This document shows positions 35,692 to 46,411 of a stretch of DNA of 64,000 nt, piece by piece; positions within the stretch are counted from its first letter, which is position 1; each line of letters starts with the position of its first letter. Both the position numbers and the translations under genes were made by a program. The stretch spans positions 1,178,001-1,242,000 of the forward strand of contig JBHGNT010000015.1 of the NCBI GenBank assembly GCA_043228905.1, written 5' to 3'. The stretch comes from Azolla caroliniana (taxonomy: Eukaryota > Polypodiophyta). The notes under the pieces are model-generated. The model was given only the letters and a program-made list of their open reading frames with translations. It searched no databases and was not told the DNA's origin.

Positions 35692-37745
35692 TCACTCCGG
35701 CATGGGGTGTCTTACTAGTCTGATCCGCTTCCTGCATGCATCCAGCTTGTCGGGTATTAGCACTTTGGTCAGCATATCTGACCCGTTCTCGGCCGTGTGG
35801 ATCTTCGTCAGCGCGAACTCCTGGTCATCTACTCTTTCCCGGATCCAGTGATACATTCGCTGGATATGCTTCGTCCGAGAATGGTAGGCCGCATTCTTAG
35901 CAAGGTGGATGACACTTTGACTGTCGCAATAGAGCCGATATTCCTCTTGCCGGATACCGAGCTCTCCGATGAAGTCCTTCATCCATAATATTTCCTTGCC
36001 AGCTTCCACAGCCGCCATGTACTCCGCCTCCGTGGTTGACAATGCAACCGTCTTCTGCAGCCTCGACTGCCACGATATAGCTCCCCTTGCATATGTCATT
36101 ACATACCCGGATGTAGACCGGCTGGTATCCACATCAGCCGACATGTCCGAATCGGTGAAACCGTCAAGCTGAGGTTTTCCGGAGCCGAATCGAAGACACA
36201 TATTTGAAGTGCCCTTCAAGTACCGGAGTATCCATTTGACAACGTTCCAGTGCTCCTTGCCGGGATTGCTCATAAATTGGCTCACCACTCCGACTGCGTA
36301 TCCTATATCCGGTCGGGTACAAACCATTGCGTACATTAAGCTCCCGATGGCAGAGGCATATGGAATCTTCATCATGTCCGCCTTCTCTGCTTTCGTGTTC
36401 GGGCTTTGCTTCCCGGATAACCTGCAGTTTGCTGGAAGTATCATCCGATCGGTTTCGCTTCTGCCATGTTGAACCGATGAAGCACCTTTGTCACGTACTT
36501 CTCCTGCGACAGCCACAATTGCTTCACTGACCAGTTTCGGATAATATGCATCCCCAACATCTGTCTTGCCGGACCCAAATCTTTCATTGAGAAGGTCCGG
36601 TTGAGAGCCTTCTTCAGCATCCGTATTTTGACTTGGTCCCGTTCGACGATCAACATGTCATCCACGTACAGAAAGAGTATCAGGAAGTCGCCTTCTTCGA
36701 ACTTCCTCACAAACACGCAGTGATCGGCCTGCGTCTTGTGGTACCCTTGATCGGTCATGAAGGAGTCGAACTTTCGGTACCATTGTCGGGGAGCCTGCTT
36801 CAGTTCGTACAAGCTCTTCTTCAGCCGGCATACCAAGTGCTCCTTCCCTTTCTCCACAAATCCCTCCGGTTTCTGCATGTAGATCTCCTCTTCGAGGTCG
36901 CCGTGAAGGAATGTCGTCTTCACGTCCAACTGTTCTACCTCGAGGTCCATGCTTGCCGCTATACTCAGCACCGTCCGGATGGAGGTCATCTTTACTACCG
37001 GGGCAAATATCTCGTCAAAGTCCACGCCCTTTTTTTGTTGGAACCCCTTCACCACGATCCTGGCTTTGTATCTCGGGGGGTTGCCGGCATCTCCCGGTTT
37101 CAACTTGTACACCCACTTGTTTCGGAGTGCCCGCTTTCTTTTCGGCAACTCCACCAATTTGTACGTATGGTTCTCATGCAGGGAATCCATCTCGTCCTGC
37201 ATGGCACTTACCCATTTCCGGCTGTGGGTGTCATCCTTCGCTTCTTCGAAGCTTTCTGGCTCCCCCTCATCGGTTAACAGCACATGCTCTGCATCCGGAA
37301 ATCTCCGGGGGGCCCTTCTCTCTCTGAGAGGATATCTTCGTCTCTGGGCTTCGGTAACCGGCTCCTCTATTTGCTCTTCATCCGAATCCCATTCAGGGTC
37401 TTGGCCGGTTCCGGTTTCAGCTTCCTCTACTTCTTCTTTTGCCGGTTTGGTACCCTCACCGTAACCGGCTGGTTCCTCGAGTGCTAACCGGTCTCTTGCC
37501 GGTTGGGTCTGCTCATCGTAGAATTGATCCTTACCGGTTGACTCAGAGTTCATTATCTTCTTCTCCGACTCCCAGTCGGCAAGCGTCTTGTCCTCCATGA
37601 GGATAATATCTCGACTCCGGAATACCTTCTTGTTGACCAGGTCCCACACTCGGTAGCCGAACTCATCGTCGCCATAACCAAGGAATATGCATGGCCGGGT
37701 CTTTGGATCTAACTTTCCTCTGCGGTCCTTAGCTACATGCACGTA
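35692..37745 (-). pseudogene. Copia polyprotein fragment: integrase end, reverse transcriptase, RNase H
   Basis: Minus strand. Reading starts within the post-integrase phrase HVAKDRRGKLDPKTRPCIFL at 37,742, then the acidic linker, the reverse transcriptase with WVYKLKPGDAGNPPRYKARI and the active site YVDDMLIV, and RNase H with DSDMSADVDTSRSTSGYV, STTEAEYMAAVEAGKE and CDSQSVIHLAKN. It ends RHPMPE at 35,692. A frameshift near 36,450-36,510 separates reverse transcriptase from RNase H. Gag, protease and most of integrase are missing: the element is cut at about 37,745 and joined to a plus-strand Ty3 integrase fragment. Closely related to the intact Copia at 46,412. Confidence 0.93.
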
Positions 37746-38460
37746 CAGATGTTTGACCGGCTAGGGGTTAAACTCTCGCTCACCACGGCGTACAATCCGG
37801 AGACGAATGGGAAGGTGGAATGCGGACACGGGCCGATCATCAAAGTGTTAGTGCGGGCATGTGGAGGCCAAGTTGGAAACTGGCCACGGCTCTTACCCTA
37901 TGCGTTGTGGGCTGACTGAACTACGCACAATTCGGTAACCGGCGGAGTTGATGTACGGGCAGAAGCCGGTCATGCCAATAGAGCGAACGATCTCCTCATT
38001 GGCAATGGTGGACTGGAGAGACAAGATGAGCCAGGAGGAGCTGTTAGCGGCGCGGATCCGACAACTCGAGCGAAGACCGGAGGATGTGGAACGAGCCGCG
38101 GAAAAACTGTGGGCTGCGAGGGTAAAGAACAAGGGACAATTCGACCGGACTCACCGACTAAGGCCGAATAAAATCGAGGAAGGCGATTGGGTTTTGGTAT
38201 ATGAAAACAACCTCGATAACCAGCACAAAGCAATGCGGAAATTTGCAACGAGGTGGTTCGGGCCTTACGTTGTGACAAGCGCCAACGACAACGGGACCTA
38301 CCATCTCGCGGAGCTTGACGGGACGAGGATGTCAGTACCGGTGGCCGGGAAAAGGATCAAAGCGTTCAAAAAGTGGCACAAGGATGAACTAGACCCGAAC
38401 GACTTGGATAGCGAGGACGACCAGTTTGGAGTGAATGGCGATCCAGAGGACGAAGGGTAA
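37746..38460 (+). pseudogene. Ty3/gypsy integrase C-terminal fragment (plus orientation, family B)
   Basis: The frame reads MFDRLGVKLSLTTAYNPETN, then GKVECGHGPIIK, LLPYALWAD, and after a stop and small shift at about 37,918-37,945 continues MYGQKPVMPIE, DWRDKMSQEELLAARIRQLE, WFGPYVV (GPY/F module), NGTYHLAELDGTRM and GKRIKAFKKW, ending in an acidic tail. It has no chromodomain. The 5' part of the element is missing because of the junction with a minus-strand Copia at about 37,745. A longer copy of the same family is at 55,661-61,827. Confidence 0.88.
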
Positions 38461-38516
38461 GCGCGGGCTGGTCTTCTCCGACAAGAGTCTAGTCTGGCGC
38501 ATATCGGCGGATGTGC

Positions 38517-38533
38517 GGTTAGGTGGGGGCGGA
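38517..38533 (+). other. Polypurine tract of Ty3 family B
   Basis: GGTTAGGTGGGGGCGGA directly precedes the LTR start TGTTGTGGAG. It is the usual primer site for plus-strand DNA. Near-identical tracts precede the LTRs at 61,706 and (minus strand) 39,542. Confidence 0.85.
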
Positions 38534-38902
38534 TGTTGTGGAGAAAACCGTCCCTAGGTGGAATCGGAGAATGATGTGCGTGAACCGGCCCTTACACATG
38601 GGCACAAGTTTTGTTGCAATGTACATATTTAGGTACAAGTCGGTTGATGTGAATATCCTAGGTCGCATGGATTTGATAGCTAGGAAATCGAGGCATATCT
38701 TTGTCCGAAAGGACCGAGAATAAAGAGGATGTAACAAGTTGTAACGGCCTCCCTCCTTGGGCTATAAAAGAGAGGAGAGGAATTAAAAAAGGGGATCGCT
38801 TTTGTGGAGGGCGAAGCGCTGTTGGTCTGGGACCGAGCTCTTCTCCTCTGTCTTTCTCTGTATTTGCTGTGTGTAGGTTTCGGGAGGCTGACTCTGTTCC
38901 GC

Positions 38903-39542
38903 TGTCGAGGTATTCCTCGCGGATGCGTGGAATGAGGCGGGACCTCAGGGGTCTTGTATCGAAGAGCAAGAGAGAAAGGAGAAGGGAAGAGACCCACTGG
39001 GTGCGAGCGTAGATCCACAGGGACACGGCCCTTCGACACAAAGACGCGAGTGGGACAGCGACACAGAGAGACACGAATGTATGTATGTATTAACAAAGAC
39101 AAACAACAAGAACACGAAGTCGGTTACAACCGAACAGGCCGGCGAACAGATGCTGATGCCTGTTCGTAAACGCACAAGAAGAAAGGAGTAGGTTGGAGGT
39201 GCTGCCGGAAGCACTCGGGCTTTCCTCAGAGCAGCGCGAGCCTCCCGAAACCTGCACAGAAAGAAGCTATGGAGTTTGGAAGAGAGAGAAGCCTTCGGCC
39301 CGCAATCTGACAGCACTTCGTCCTCTCTTACTTCGCGATCCCTTCCTCCTCCTCGTCTCCCTCCTTTTATAGGCAAGAAGGGAGCCGTTTCCTATTAACT
39401 TCCTACCTACCAAATCTACCTACCTAGGATCTTCCATGTCCCTAATTCTCTCCTATGTACAACACAAGGCGTACGTGCATGAAGAGCCGGTTCCTATGCT
39501 CCGGCGCACCGATTCCGCTTGTGGACGATTTTCTTCACGACA
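38903..39542 (-). repeat. 3' LTR of Ty3 element A, 640 bp
   Basis: On the minus strand it runs TGTCGTGAAG to CCTCGACA. A TATAAAAG box is at 39,364-39,371 (minus). It matches 44,796-45,435 base for base in length. Confidence 0.93.
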
Positions 39543-39559
39543 TCCGCCCCCACCTAACC
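39543..39559 (-). other. Polypurine tract of Ty3 element A
   Basis: The minus strand reads GGTTAGGTGGGGGCGGA, ending where the 3' LTR begins. It is the same tract as in family B. Confidence 0.85.
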
Positions 39560-39615
39560 ACGCATCCACCGGCATGCGCCAAATTGAGTTGGGACGGAGA
39601 AAACCGGTCCAGCCT

Positions 39616-40626
39616 TTATTCCCCGCCCGTCGGTTCTTCATCGGTTTCGGATTGTTCATCGTCCCGGTCCAGGTTATCCGGATCCGGCTCGTCGTCGTGA
39701 CGCTTCTTGAACGCTTTGATCCGCTTCCCAGCTACCGGTATCGTCATTCTCGTGCCGTTGAGTTCCGCCAGATGGTACGTCCCGTTGTCGTTGGCGCTTT
39801 GTACCACGTAAGGCCCGAACCACCTTCTTGCGAACTTCCGTGTCGCTCGGTGCTGGTTGTCGAGGCTGCTGTCGTAGACTAGCACCTAGTCGCCTTCCTC
39901 GATCTTCTTCGGTTGGAGCCGGTGCGTCCGGTCGAACCGGGTTTTGTTCCTCTTCCTTGCCACCCGAAGCTTTTCCGCAGCCTGCTCCACGTCCTCCGGT
40001 CTTCGCTCGAGCTGCCGTATGCGCGCCGCCAACAGTTCCTCCCGGCTCATCTCGTCTCTCCAGTCCACGGTTGCCCATGAGAAGATTGTACGTTCCATCG
40101 GCATGATCGGCTTCTGCCCAAACATGAGCTCTGCCGGCATGAATTCGGTTACCGAACTGTGCGTAGTTCGGTCCGCCCACAACGCGTAAGGCAGCAGCCG
40201 CGACTAGTTCCCGACTTGACCTCCGCATGCCTGAACTAACGCCTTGACGATCGGTCCATGTCCGCGCTCCACCTTTCCATTCACCGCCGGATTGCACGTA
40301 GTGGTAAGCGAGAGCTTGACTCCTAACCGGTCGAACAGCTCCTCGGCTTCTTCGGCGTCCAACTCCCCGCGATCAGCCACGATCTTCCCGACGCACCCGT
40401 ACCGGCATATCATGTCCTCGATCAGGAACCGACATACGGCCGCGGTCATTTTGTTCTGAAGGGCTCGACCTTCCACGTGGTTCGTCAGATCTTCCCGAGC
40501 CAGGACCAGATACCACATCTGTCCTACGCCCATCGGCATCGTCACCAGATCTACCATCCATTTGAAGTGGATGGTCGGAGGGTACGTAGGGTGAAGCTCG
40601 TCCCGATGCCGGACTATGGAGTGCAT
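39616..40626 (-). pseudogene. Integrase of Ty3 element A, interrupted
   Basis: The catalytic core is readable: FKWMVDLVTMPMGVG (first Asp), IVADRGELDAEEAEELFDRL (second Asp) and NGKVERGHGPIVKAL (Glu). Then come LWADRTTHSSVTEFMPAELM, the GPY/F module WFGPYVV and the end GKRIKAFKK plus an acidic tail. Stops interrupt it after ACGGQVGN (about 40,204) and in place of the Trp of GDWVLVY (about 39,886). It follows a zinc-binding HHCC region and frame-shifted connection domain at about 40,630-40,950. Confidence 0.88.
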
Positions 40627-41310
40627 CTGACAGCTCGCAAGTTGTCACGAACCGATGCACGTCCCGGTACAGTCCCGGTCACCGGTACTTCCCCTTTATC
40701 TTCTTGAACGTGGCCCATGTTCCACGGTGTCCAGCCCAAGGGCTGTCGTGGTAGGTCGTCAGCAGCTCCTCCTGTTCTTCCTTCATCGCCACCACCCGGA
40801 GCGGGACGCCGTTCCTCTTCTTCGGGTGCTTCCATAAGTATCCGTCCCGAAGAAAGAATCGGTAAGCTTTCTTCTGGATCCGGTTGGCCTCGTCCTTCGT
40901 CCATGACGCATCCGGCGTCATTGTCCTCAAAAATCCACCGATCTGGAGCCACTCGCCGTCGTACTTGCTCTCGTCGAAGTCGTTAAGTGCCGGAGTGCTC
41001 GTCCCATCGTCGTCACGTACGCCGCCTCGAAGAAGTCCACGCCGACTTCTTCGTCCTCCGAAACCATGCCGCCCTCGTCATCAAACCTCACCCTCGAAAG
41101 CATGTCGGCCATGGCGTTGTCCTTTCCGGAAATGTGCCGTATTTCCGGATCCAAGGACTTGATGTACGCTATCCACCTGAGCATCGCCAGGTCCGGTGTC
41201 GCGCATCCGGAAACCATGCTGAGAATTGGCAGGCAATCCGTCTCGATAATCACTTCCGTCCCGATCAGGTAGTCTTTGTCGGCCTTCACTGCCGAAATGA
41301 TACCCCAGAG
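40627..41310 (-). pseudogene. RNase H and connection region of Ty3 element A, interrupted
   Basis: Minus strand. RNase H pieces KADKDYLIGTEVIIETDCLP and IRHISGKDNAMADMLSR are present. A TAA stop replaces the usual Glu between QVKR and LWG at about 41,310, and a frameshift near 40,980 separates the part with YLWKHPKKRNGVPLRVVA and YHDSPWAGHRGTWATF (integrase zinc-finger region). Confidence 0.85.
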
Positions 41311-42549
41311 TTAGCGTTTAACCTGGGCGTACCCTCGCTGTCGCTCACTGAGGACCTTTGCACCGAATCGGATCGGGAACCGAATGCCGTCCCCGTCTTC
41401 TTGGTTGACGACCCATCCGATCCCGGTCGGACTCGTATCCACCGTTATGTATACCGGGGTACCCTTCTCGTAGACAGCCTTCCGGAGCGCCGGTGCTGCC
41501 GCAAGAGCTTCCTTCAGCTTCCGGACCGACTCCGTGTGCTCGTCTCGCCACTCGAATTTTCGCCCTTTCTTCAGCAACCCGTATAGCGGCTCCGCAACGT
41601 GGGCGTAATGCGGGATCCATATGTGGTAGAATGCGCATGCCCCCAGGAACCTCCGAACTTCCGTAACCGAGCTACAGTCGGTCTTCATCGCGGAGATGGC
41701 TTCTACCTTTGCCGGAGACGGCTTCCGGCCATATGGTCCACATAGGTGTCCGACCACCAGGATTTCTGATTGCCCGAAGGCCGATTTCTCCCCGGAGAAG
41801 GTGAGCCTCGCATCCTCTAGCCTTTGTAGCACCTTCTCACAGTCGTCGATGTGTGTTGCCACGAATCGCCGGCATCCATCCGGTCCGAGTTTTGCGTCCT
41901 TCTCTTCTACCGGGCACCCCTTGATCGGAATGTCGTCCAGAAATGGCATGGTGATGTCCGGGATGCAATCCCTCAGTACCTTGTTCATTGCATTCACCAT
42001 GTGGGCCACCGAGTTGGTTCCTCCTTGTGGCAGGGTACACATTCGCACTAGGCCGAGGGGGGTTCGCATCGTCGTAATGTCTCTGCTCTCCACGGCTAGC
42101 TGGAACTGGTCGTACCCCGAGTACAGATCACCGACCGAGTAAATCGACCTTCCGGCGAAGGCCTCCGCGAACTCGTCTATGGTCGGTCCGATTCCTGCGT
42201 TCCGAATGGTCACTCTGTTGACCGGCTGCAGGTCTTGAATGAAGCGCAATGTTCCGTTTTTCTTTGGTACGGTAAACCATCGGTTCGAGTATGGGGCACT
42301 TGACAGTTTGAGAATGCCCATATCGACTTTCTGCCTCAATAGCTCCATCAACTTCGGGATGTGAGCTCTCGGTACTGGAATCGGCTTGAGATTCCACGGC
42401 ACATGCGGTACCGTGAATATCACATCGGCTCCACGATCGTCGGGTCTACGCACCCGATCTCTTCCGGTGAGAATGGAAGGCTTTCCCGTGCCTTCCGAGC
42501 ATCCTCTGAAACCGGTCTTCCTCCGTTGGCAGTAGGAACCCGCCCCCAC
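41311..42549 (-). pseudogene. Reverse transcriptase of Ty3 element A
   Basis: The reverse transcriptase is uninterrupted over about 380 residues. It has VPRAHIPKLMELLRQKVDMG, FTVPKKNGTLRFIQDLQPVN, DEFAEAFAGRSIYSVGDLYS, LPQGGTNSVAHMVNAMNKVL, the active site MPFLDDIPIKGC (FLDD in place of the commoner YxDD), HIDDCEKVLQRLEDARLTFS, VVGHLCGPYGRKPSPAKVEA, VRRFLGACAFYHIWIPHYA and the start of RNase H, TVDTSPTGIGWV. The frame is +1 to gag-protease because one base is missing near 42,480, where the sister copy at 58,830 reads continuously. The phrase style is close to Ty3 elements I associate with fungi. Confidence 0.92.
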
Positions 42550-44752
42550 CGATTTTGAGCTCCCGGAGCGTTCCGTCGGTGAAGGTGTGTCCTATGCAGA
42601 CCGGATCTCGCAAACTGGGGTCCGACGCAACCCCTCTGATCCGGGACTCGCTGCCCTCCGGTAAAGGTGCCGCGACTGGCCTTACCTTCCGGTCCACAGT
42701 CTTGTACTTCGTGCTAACTCGGGCTGTCCGATCCGACCCGAGCCCCCGACTGAAGTTCGCGATGACTTCGTACATCTCTTCGGAACATACCGGTATCGTC
42801 CGGTCTTCGTTAAGGTCTTCTTCGGCTACCTCCCTCAGCATTCCCAATTTCTCGACGTCGCCGATCTTGACTCGCACGTTCGGGCAGGCCCCATGCAGTT
42901 CCTCGGTGGCGCGCGTCGCCGCCCGTATCTTCCACCCGTGCTTGGTGTTGATCGGCCACTTTCCCTTCTTATAGAAGTCCATGGACATTAGGTTTATTTC
43001 CGAACCGTGGTCCACCAGTGCTACCACCGGTTCCTGAACATCTCCGATCATTACCGGGGTCTCCATGGTCGCTCGGGCCCAGTGCGGCCTTGAATAGTGG
43101 CTCTCCGCCCACTCATCTTCCAGCGCCATGTCGTCGATGTGCGTCGTCCGCACCTCCACCGGTCTTTCCGGTTCCGTCTCCGTCGACAGCCTCCTCCGTT
43201 TCACCAGGTCCACAATGGAGTCGTGGAACTCCTTCTTGGCGATCCCTAGCACCTCCCGTAATGACAACTCCACTTTGCTGTCGAGGATCCGTTCTTCTAG
43301 GACCTTTCGTAGGTCCGTGGTCCTTTCTATTTCCGTCCCCAGTCGGTATCTGCCCTTCCTGGGGTTATCTTGCGAGCTGAACCCACCGGCATCGTTCCGT
43401 CGTTGCCCGAATCGGGTCTCGTACCGTTGTGAGGGCCCAGCCGATCCGGATTTCCCCACTCGTTTGTCTTCTACCAGAGCCTCGTAGTTCCGGCAGGCGG
43501 CTTCTACGAAGCCCGTCTTCTCCTCGATCGGGTCGCTCCACCCGGTTATTTCCCGGACCCGTCTCTCAGCGCGGTCCGTTTCATCTTTCCTCAGCCATGC
43601 GCCGGCGAGGCCTTCCAGCATTGCCGACCAGAATCCGTCTTTGCTCTCCTTTCGGGCCTCGCTGCCCCCGACCCGAATACCGGCCGACGCCGAGTAGTGG
43701 ATGGCCTCCACGTGTCGGGCCGCTGCCTCTTCCATCAGTCTCTTCATACCTCCTCGCCTGTCGTTTCGGTTTAGGGCCCTTCTGGTGTCGCCGGCATGCA
43801 CCCGGCCTTCCCACAGGTACACCACCCGGTTCCTCAACGCTTCTGCGAAATCGCTGCAGTCCTTCTGGATGTGGCCGACCTCGTCGCACCACATGCACCT
43901 GTTCCCTGCTGCCGGCCGTCGGTCACGAGCCGGTTCGCCGCCTTCCCTTCGAGCCTGGGTGATCTGGAGATCCTTTATCGCCCGCATCAACTCCTCCAGC
44001 GCTGCTCCTCCGGATGAGCCATTGACCATGCCGGTCGAAGCCGAACCGGTTTCGAGCCACTCCCGGGCTTCTGCCCTTCGCTCTTGCGGTGCCGGTTCAA
44101 GCCTCCTTGCCGTGACAGAGCCCGCTCCGGTCGCCCCGTTGTCAGCCCATTCTCGCCGTTTGTCGAAACGGCCACAAACTCTCTTAACTGCCATCCAGTC
44201 GGTCGTCAGCCCGTCTTCGGTTTCTAGCAAGGAGCCGACTTGATCCCGGTCCCGCTCGTCCACCGACTTGACGAACAGTAGGACCCGGCTCGTATCCAGA
44301 ACGGTTCGGTCAAGCGCCGAAAGGCGCGCAAAGCGTTCCTCAAACTCCCGGAGGAGTGCCAACGCGTTTCTTCCCTTGCCGGGGGACTCCACCCATTCCA
44401 TGAAGTCCCGTTTCGAAAGCCGGAGCGCGTCGTCCAGCCCGTATTTTTCTAGGAGCCGGCCCTCGAACTCCTCCCAGGTACGGCTCTCCGCCCGTACCTC
44501 GAGCACCTCCGCATGGATGCTCGGCATTGCCACTCGAGGGAACCCGGCAAGACGCCTCTCTTCCGGAATGTCCCGCATCAGCATTTCTGCCCCGTAGGAC
44601 GCCAAATACTCCGTGGCATCCTTTCCGCTGAACCGGCCGATCGTACCGACGACCGCCTCAATGGCTCTGTCGAGGGCGCCGGAGCCCTCGCGTGCGCTCA
44701 ATATCCGATCCACGGCCGAAGCCATGGCCTCCGCAAGATCCGACCCTTTCAT
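42446..44752 (-). CDS. Gag-protease of Ty3 element A, 768 aa open frame
   Basis: The start is the ATG of MKGSDLAEAMASAVDRILSA, 24 bp inside the primer site. An upstream in-frame ATG lies in the LTR and was rejected. Order: gag capsid-like region (RLLEKYGLDDALRLSKRDFM, LLREFEERFARLSALDRTVL), a CCHC zinc knuckle CMWCDEVGHIQKDC near residue 300, a charged region, then the retropepsin-like motif VVALVDHGSEINLMS with DHG instead of D(T/S)G, followed by KGKWPINTKHGW. After KIGDVE the sequence jumps to a linker (STKYKTVDRKVRPV), so the C-terminal half of the protease, which the sister copy at 58,250-58,440 has, is deleted. The frame ends early at GRHGKAFHSHRKRSGA by a 1-base deletion. Gag could still be made; protease is doubtful. 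Confidence 0.88.
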   Translation of the reverse strand: MKGSDLAEAMASAVDRILSAREGSGALDRAIEAVVGTIGRFSGKDATEYLASYGAEMLMRDIPEERRLAGFPRVAMPSIHAEVLEVRAESRTWEEFEGRLLEKYGLDDALRLSKRDFMEWVESPGKGRNALALLREFEERFARLSALDRTVLDTSRVLLFVKSVDERDRDQVGSLLETEDGLTTDWMAVKRVCGRFDKRREWADNGATGAGSVTARRLEPAPQERRAEAREWLETGSASTGMVNGSSGGAALEELMRAIKDLQITQARREGGEPARDRRPAAGNRCMWCDEVGHIQKDCSDFAEALRNRVVYLWEGRVHAGDTRRALNRNDRRGGMKRLMEEAAARHVEAIHYSASAGIRVGGSEARKESKDGFWSAMLEGLAGAWLRKDETDRAERRVREITGWSDPIEEKTGFVEAACRNYEALVEDKRVGKSGSAGPSQRYETRFGQRRNDAGGFSSQDNPRKGRYRLGTEIERTTDLRKVLEERILDSKVELSLREVLGIAKKEFHDSIVDLVKRRRLSTETEPERPVEVRTTHIDDMALEDEWAESHYSRPHWARATMETPVMIGDVQEPVVALVDHGSEINLMSMDFYKKGKWPINTKHGWKIRAATRATEELHGACPNVRVKIGDVEKLGMLREVAEEDLNEDRTIPVCSEEMYEVIANFSRGLGSDRTARVSTKYKTVDRKVRPVAAPLPEGSESRIRGVASDPSLRDPVCIGHTFTDGTLRELKIGGGGFLLPTEEDRFQRMLGRHGKAFHSHRKRSGA

Positions 44753-44775
44753 CTTCTGCTCTTCTGCCGCCTCCT

Positions 44776-44792
44776 TCACGTCGGGTTCACCA
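44776..44792 (-). other. Primer binding site of Ty3 element A
   Basis: The minus strand reads TGGTGAACCCGACGTGA, three bases after the 5' LTR end. It ends as expected for the complement of a tRNA 3' CCA. The tRNA species was not identified. The same site is present at 52,319-52,335 and 56,310-56,326. Confidence 0.8.
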
Positions 44793-44795
44793 AGA

Positions 44796-45435
44796 TGTCG
44801 AGGTATTCCTCGCGGATGCGTGGAATGAGGCGGGACCTCGGGGGTCTTGTACCGAAGAGCAAGAGAGAAAGGAGAAGGGAAGAGACCCATTGGGTGCGAG
44901 TGTAGATCCACAGGGACACGACCCTTCGACACAAAGACGCGAGTGGGACAGCGACACAGAGAGACACGAATGTATGTATGTATTAACAAAGACAAACAAC
45001 AAGAACACGAAGTCGGTTACAACCGAACAGGCCGGCGAACAGATGCCGATGCCTGTTCGTAAACGCACAAGAAGAAAGGAGTAGGTTGGAGGTGCTGCCG
45101 GAAGCACTCGGGCTTTCCTCAGAGCAGCGCGAGCCTCCCGAAACCTGCACAGAAAGAAGCTATGGAGTTTGGAAGAGAGAGAAGCCTTCAGCCCGCAATC
45201 CGACAGCACTTCGTCCTCTCTTACTTCGCGATCCCTTCCTCCTCCTTGTCTCCCTCCTTTTATAGGCAAGAAGGGAGCCGTTTCTTATTAACTTCCTACC
45301 TACCGAATCTACCTACCTAGGATCTTCCATGTCCCTAATTCTCTCCTATGTACAACACAAGGCGTACGTGCATGAAGAGCCGGTTCCTATGCTCCGGCGC
45401 ACCGATTCCGCTTGTGGACGGTTTTCTTCACGACA
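44796..45435 (-). repeat. 5' LTR of Ty3 element A, 640 bp
   Basis: Pair of 38,903-39,542. All differences seen between the two are C/T or G/A changes, as expected from decay of methylated cytosines after insertion. Confidence 0.93.
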
Positions 45436-45757
45436 CCGCGGAACGCCCGAGTGCTTCCGGTAGAGTCTCCATCTCACTCTTGTGTGTGTGTGTGTGTAGG
45501 CGTAGGAGATTTGTCGCTCACTGGCCTGCCGGTTGTAACCCTTTTCATTGGCCTGCCGGTTATATATATACATATACACATTCGTCTCGTTTTCTGTTGT
45601 TTCATTCGGGTGCAGTTTTTGTGTATCTGTGTGTGTGTGTGTGTGTGTGGAAGCATGACCGTTGTCTTCCTTGCTCCTACTCCTGGTCGGTTATTCCTCG
45701 TTCCAAGACCCCCAAGGTCCCGCCTCGTTCTATACGCACGCGCGTAACAACGTGACA

Positions 45758-46411
45758 ACGTACTCGTTTTTCCGCGCGGTTAGCTTCTCTCTTCTTCAGC
45801 CTCCTTTCGGAGAAGGTTTCCTGTACCACCGGCCAAAACCCGGGGTTGGTATCGACGTTAGCCGCCTTTCCACTTACGCGAATGCCGGCCAAGGCTGTGT
45901 AGTGGATGGCCTCGACGTGCCGTGCCGCAGCCTCCTCCATCAACCTCTTTATGCCGCCTCGTCCGTGGTTTACTTCTAGCATTCTCCATGTGTCGCTCGC
46001 GTGCACCCTGTCATTCCAAAGGTACACCACGTTGCTCCTGAGTGCTTCGCTGAAGTCGGCACAATCTCTCCAGGCATGGCCAAGGGCATCACACCATATG
46101 CACCTTTACTTGGCCGGTGGTTGCGGGGCTGGCCTTCATCGCTCTTTTGGGCCTGAGCGATCTGGAGATCGTGCACCAGTTTTGTCAACTCTTTTAGAGC
46201 CGCGCCCCCAGATGGTCCCGCGATTACGTTCGCCGGGGTTGGGCCTGGCTCGAGCCACCTTCTCGTTTCTTCCATTCGGGTTGGCGCCGGCTCGACCCTC
46301 GTTTCGATAGTCGGTCTGACTGTCGAGGACCCCTTCTCTTTCCAGTCTCTGCGCTTGTCAATCCGGCCACACACCCCTTTGACCACGGCTCAATCGATCG
46401 TGAGTCCGTCG
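45758..46411 (-). pseudogene. Ty3 gag fragment (element C), left part
   Basis: Minus-strand frames carry VKGVCGRIDKRRDWKEKG, GGAALKELTKLVHDLQIAQA, then VYLWNDRVHASDTWRMLE and KRLMEEAAARHVEAIHYTAL, the same gag phrases as element A. The zinc knuckle between them is frame-shifted. It continues element C from 51,750 after removal of the intact Copia. At 45,757 it abuts the LTR of family B and the rest of its pol is missing. Confidence 0.85.

Larger units (their letters stand above)
38903..45435 (-). mobile_element. Ty3/gypsy element A, full length, minus orientation, 6.5 kb, non-autonomous
   Basis: Two 640-bp LTRs (38,903-39,542 and 44,796-45,435) bound gag-protease-RT-RNase H-integrase, read right to left. 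A tRNA-type primer site (44,776-44,792) lies 3 bp inside the 5' LTR, and a purine tract (39,543-39,559) lies inside the 3' LTR. It is flanked by CCGC on both sides, a 4-bp duplication. The LTRs differ at about a dozen sites by eye, all transitions. The pol part has frameshifts and stops, so it cannot move alone. It is inserted in the LTR of family B. Confidence 0.93.
38534..45757 (+). mobile_element. Ty3 family B 3' LTR, split by an inserted Ty3 element
   Basis: The two halves, 38,534-38,902 and 45,436-45,757, form one LTR of about 690 bp that starts TGTTGTGGAG and ends CGTGACA. It has TATAAAAG at 38,763. Compared with the LTR at 55,661-56,305, the halves join exactly where the inserted element begins and ends, with CCGC present on both sides. 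Confidence 0.88.

Noticed and set aside
35166-35723. Repeat protein with an 18-residue period
   Set aside because: It is the translated 54-bp LTR minisatellite; there is no promoter, start context or homology, and the DNA is the U3 of an LTR.
36633-37277. 214-codon plus-strand open frame
   Set aside because: It is antisense to Copia reverse transcriptase and reappears antisense to the other Copia copies; no independent family was seen.
42446-44995. 849-codon frame of Ty3 A taken from its first ATG
   Set aside because: The first 81 codons are LTR and primer-site sequence; the gag start is more likely at 44,752.
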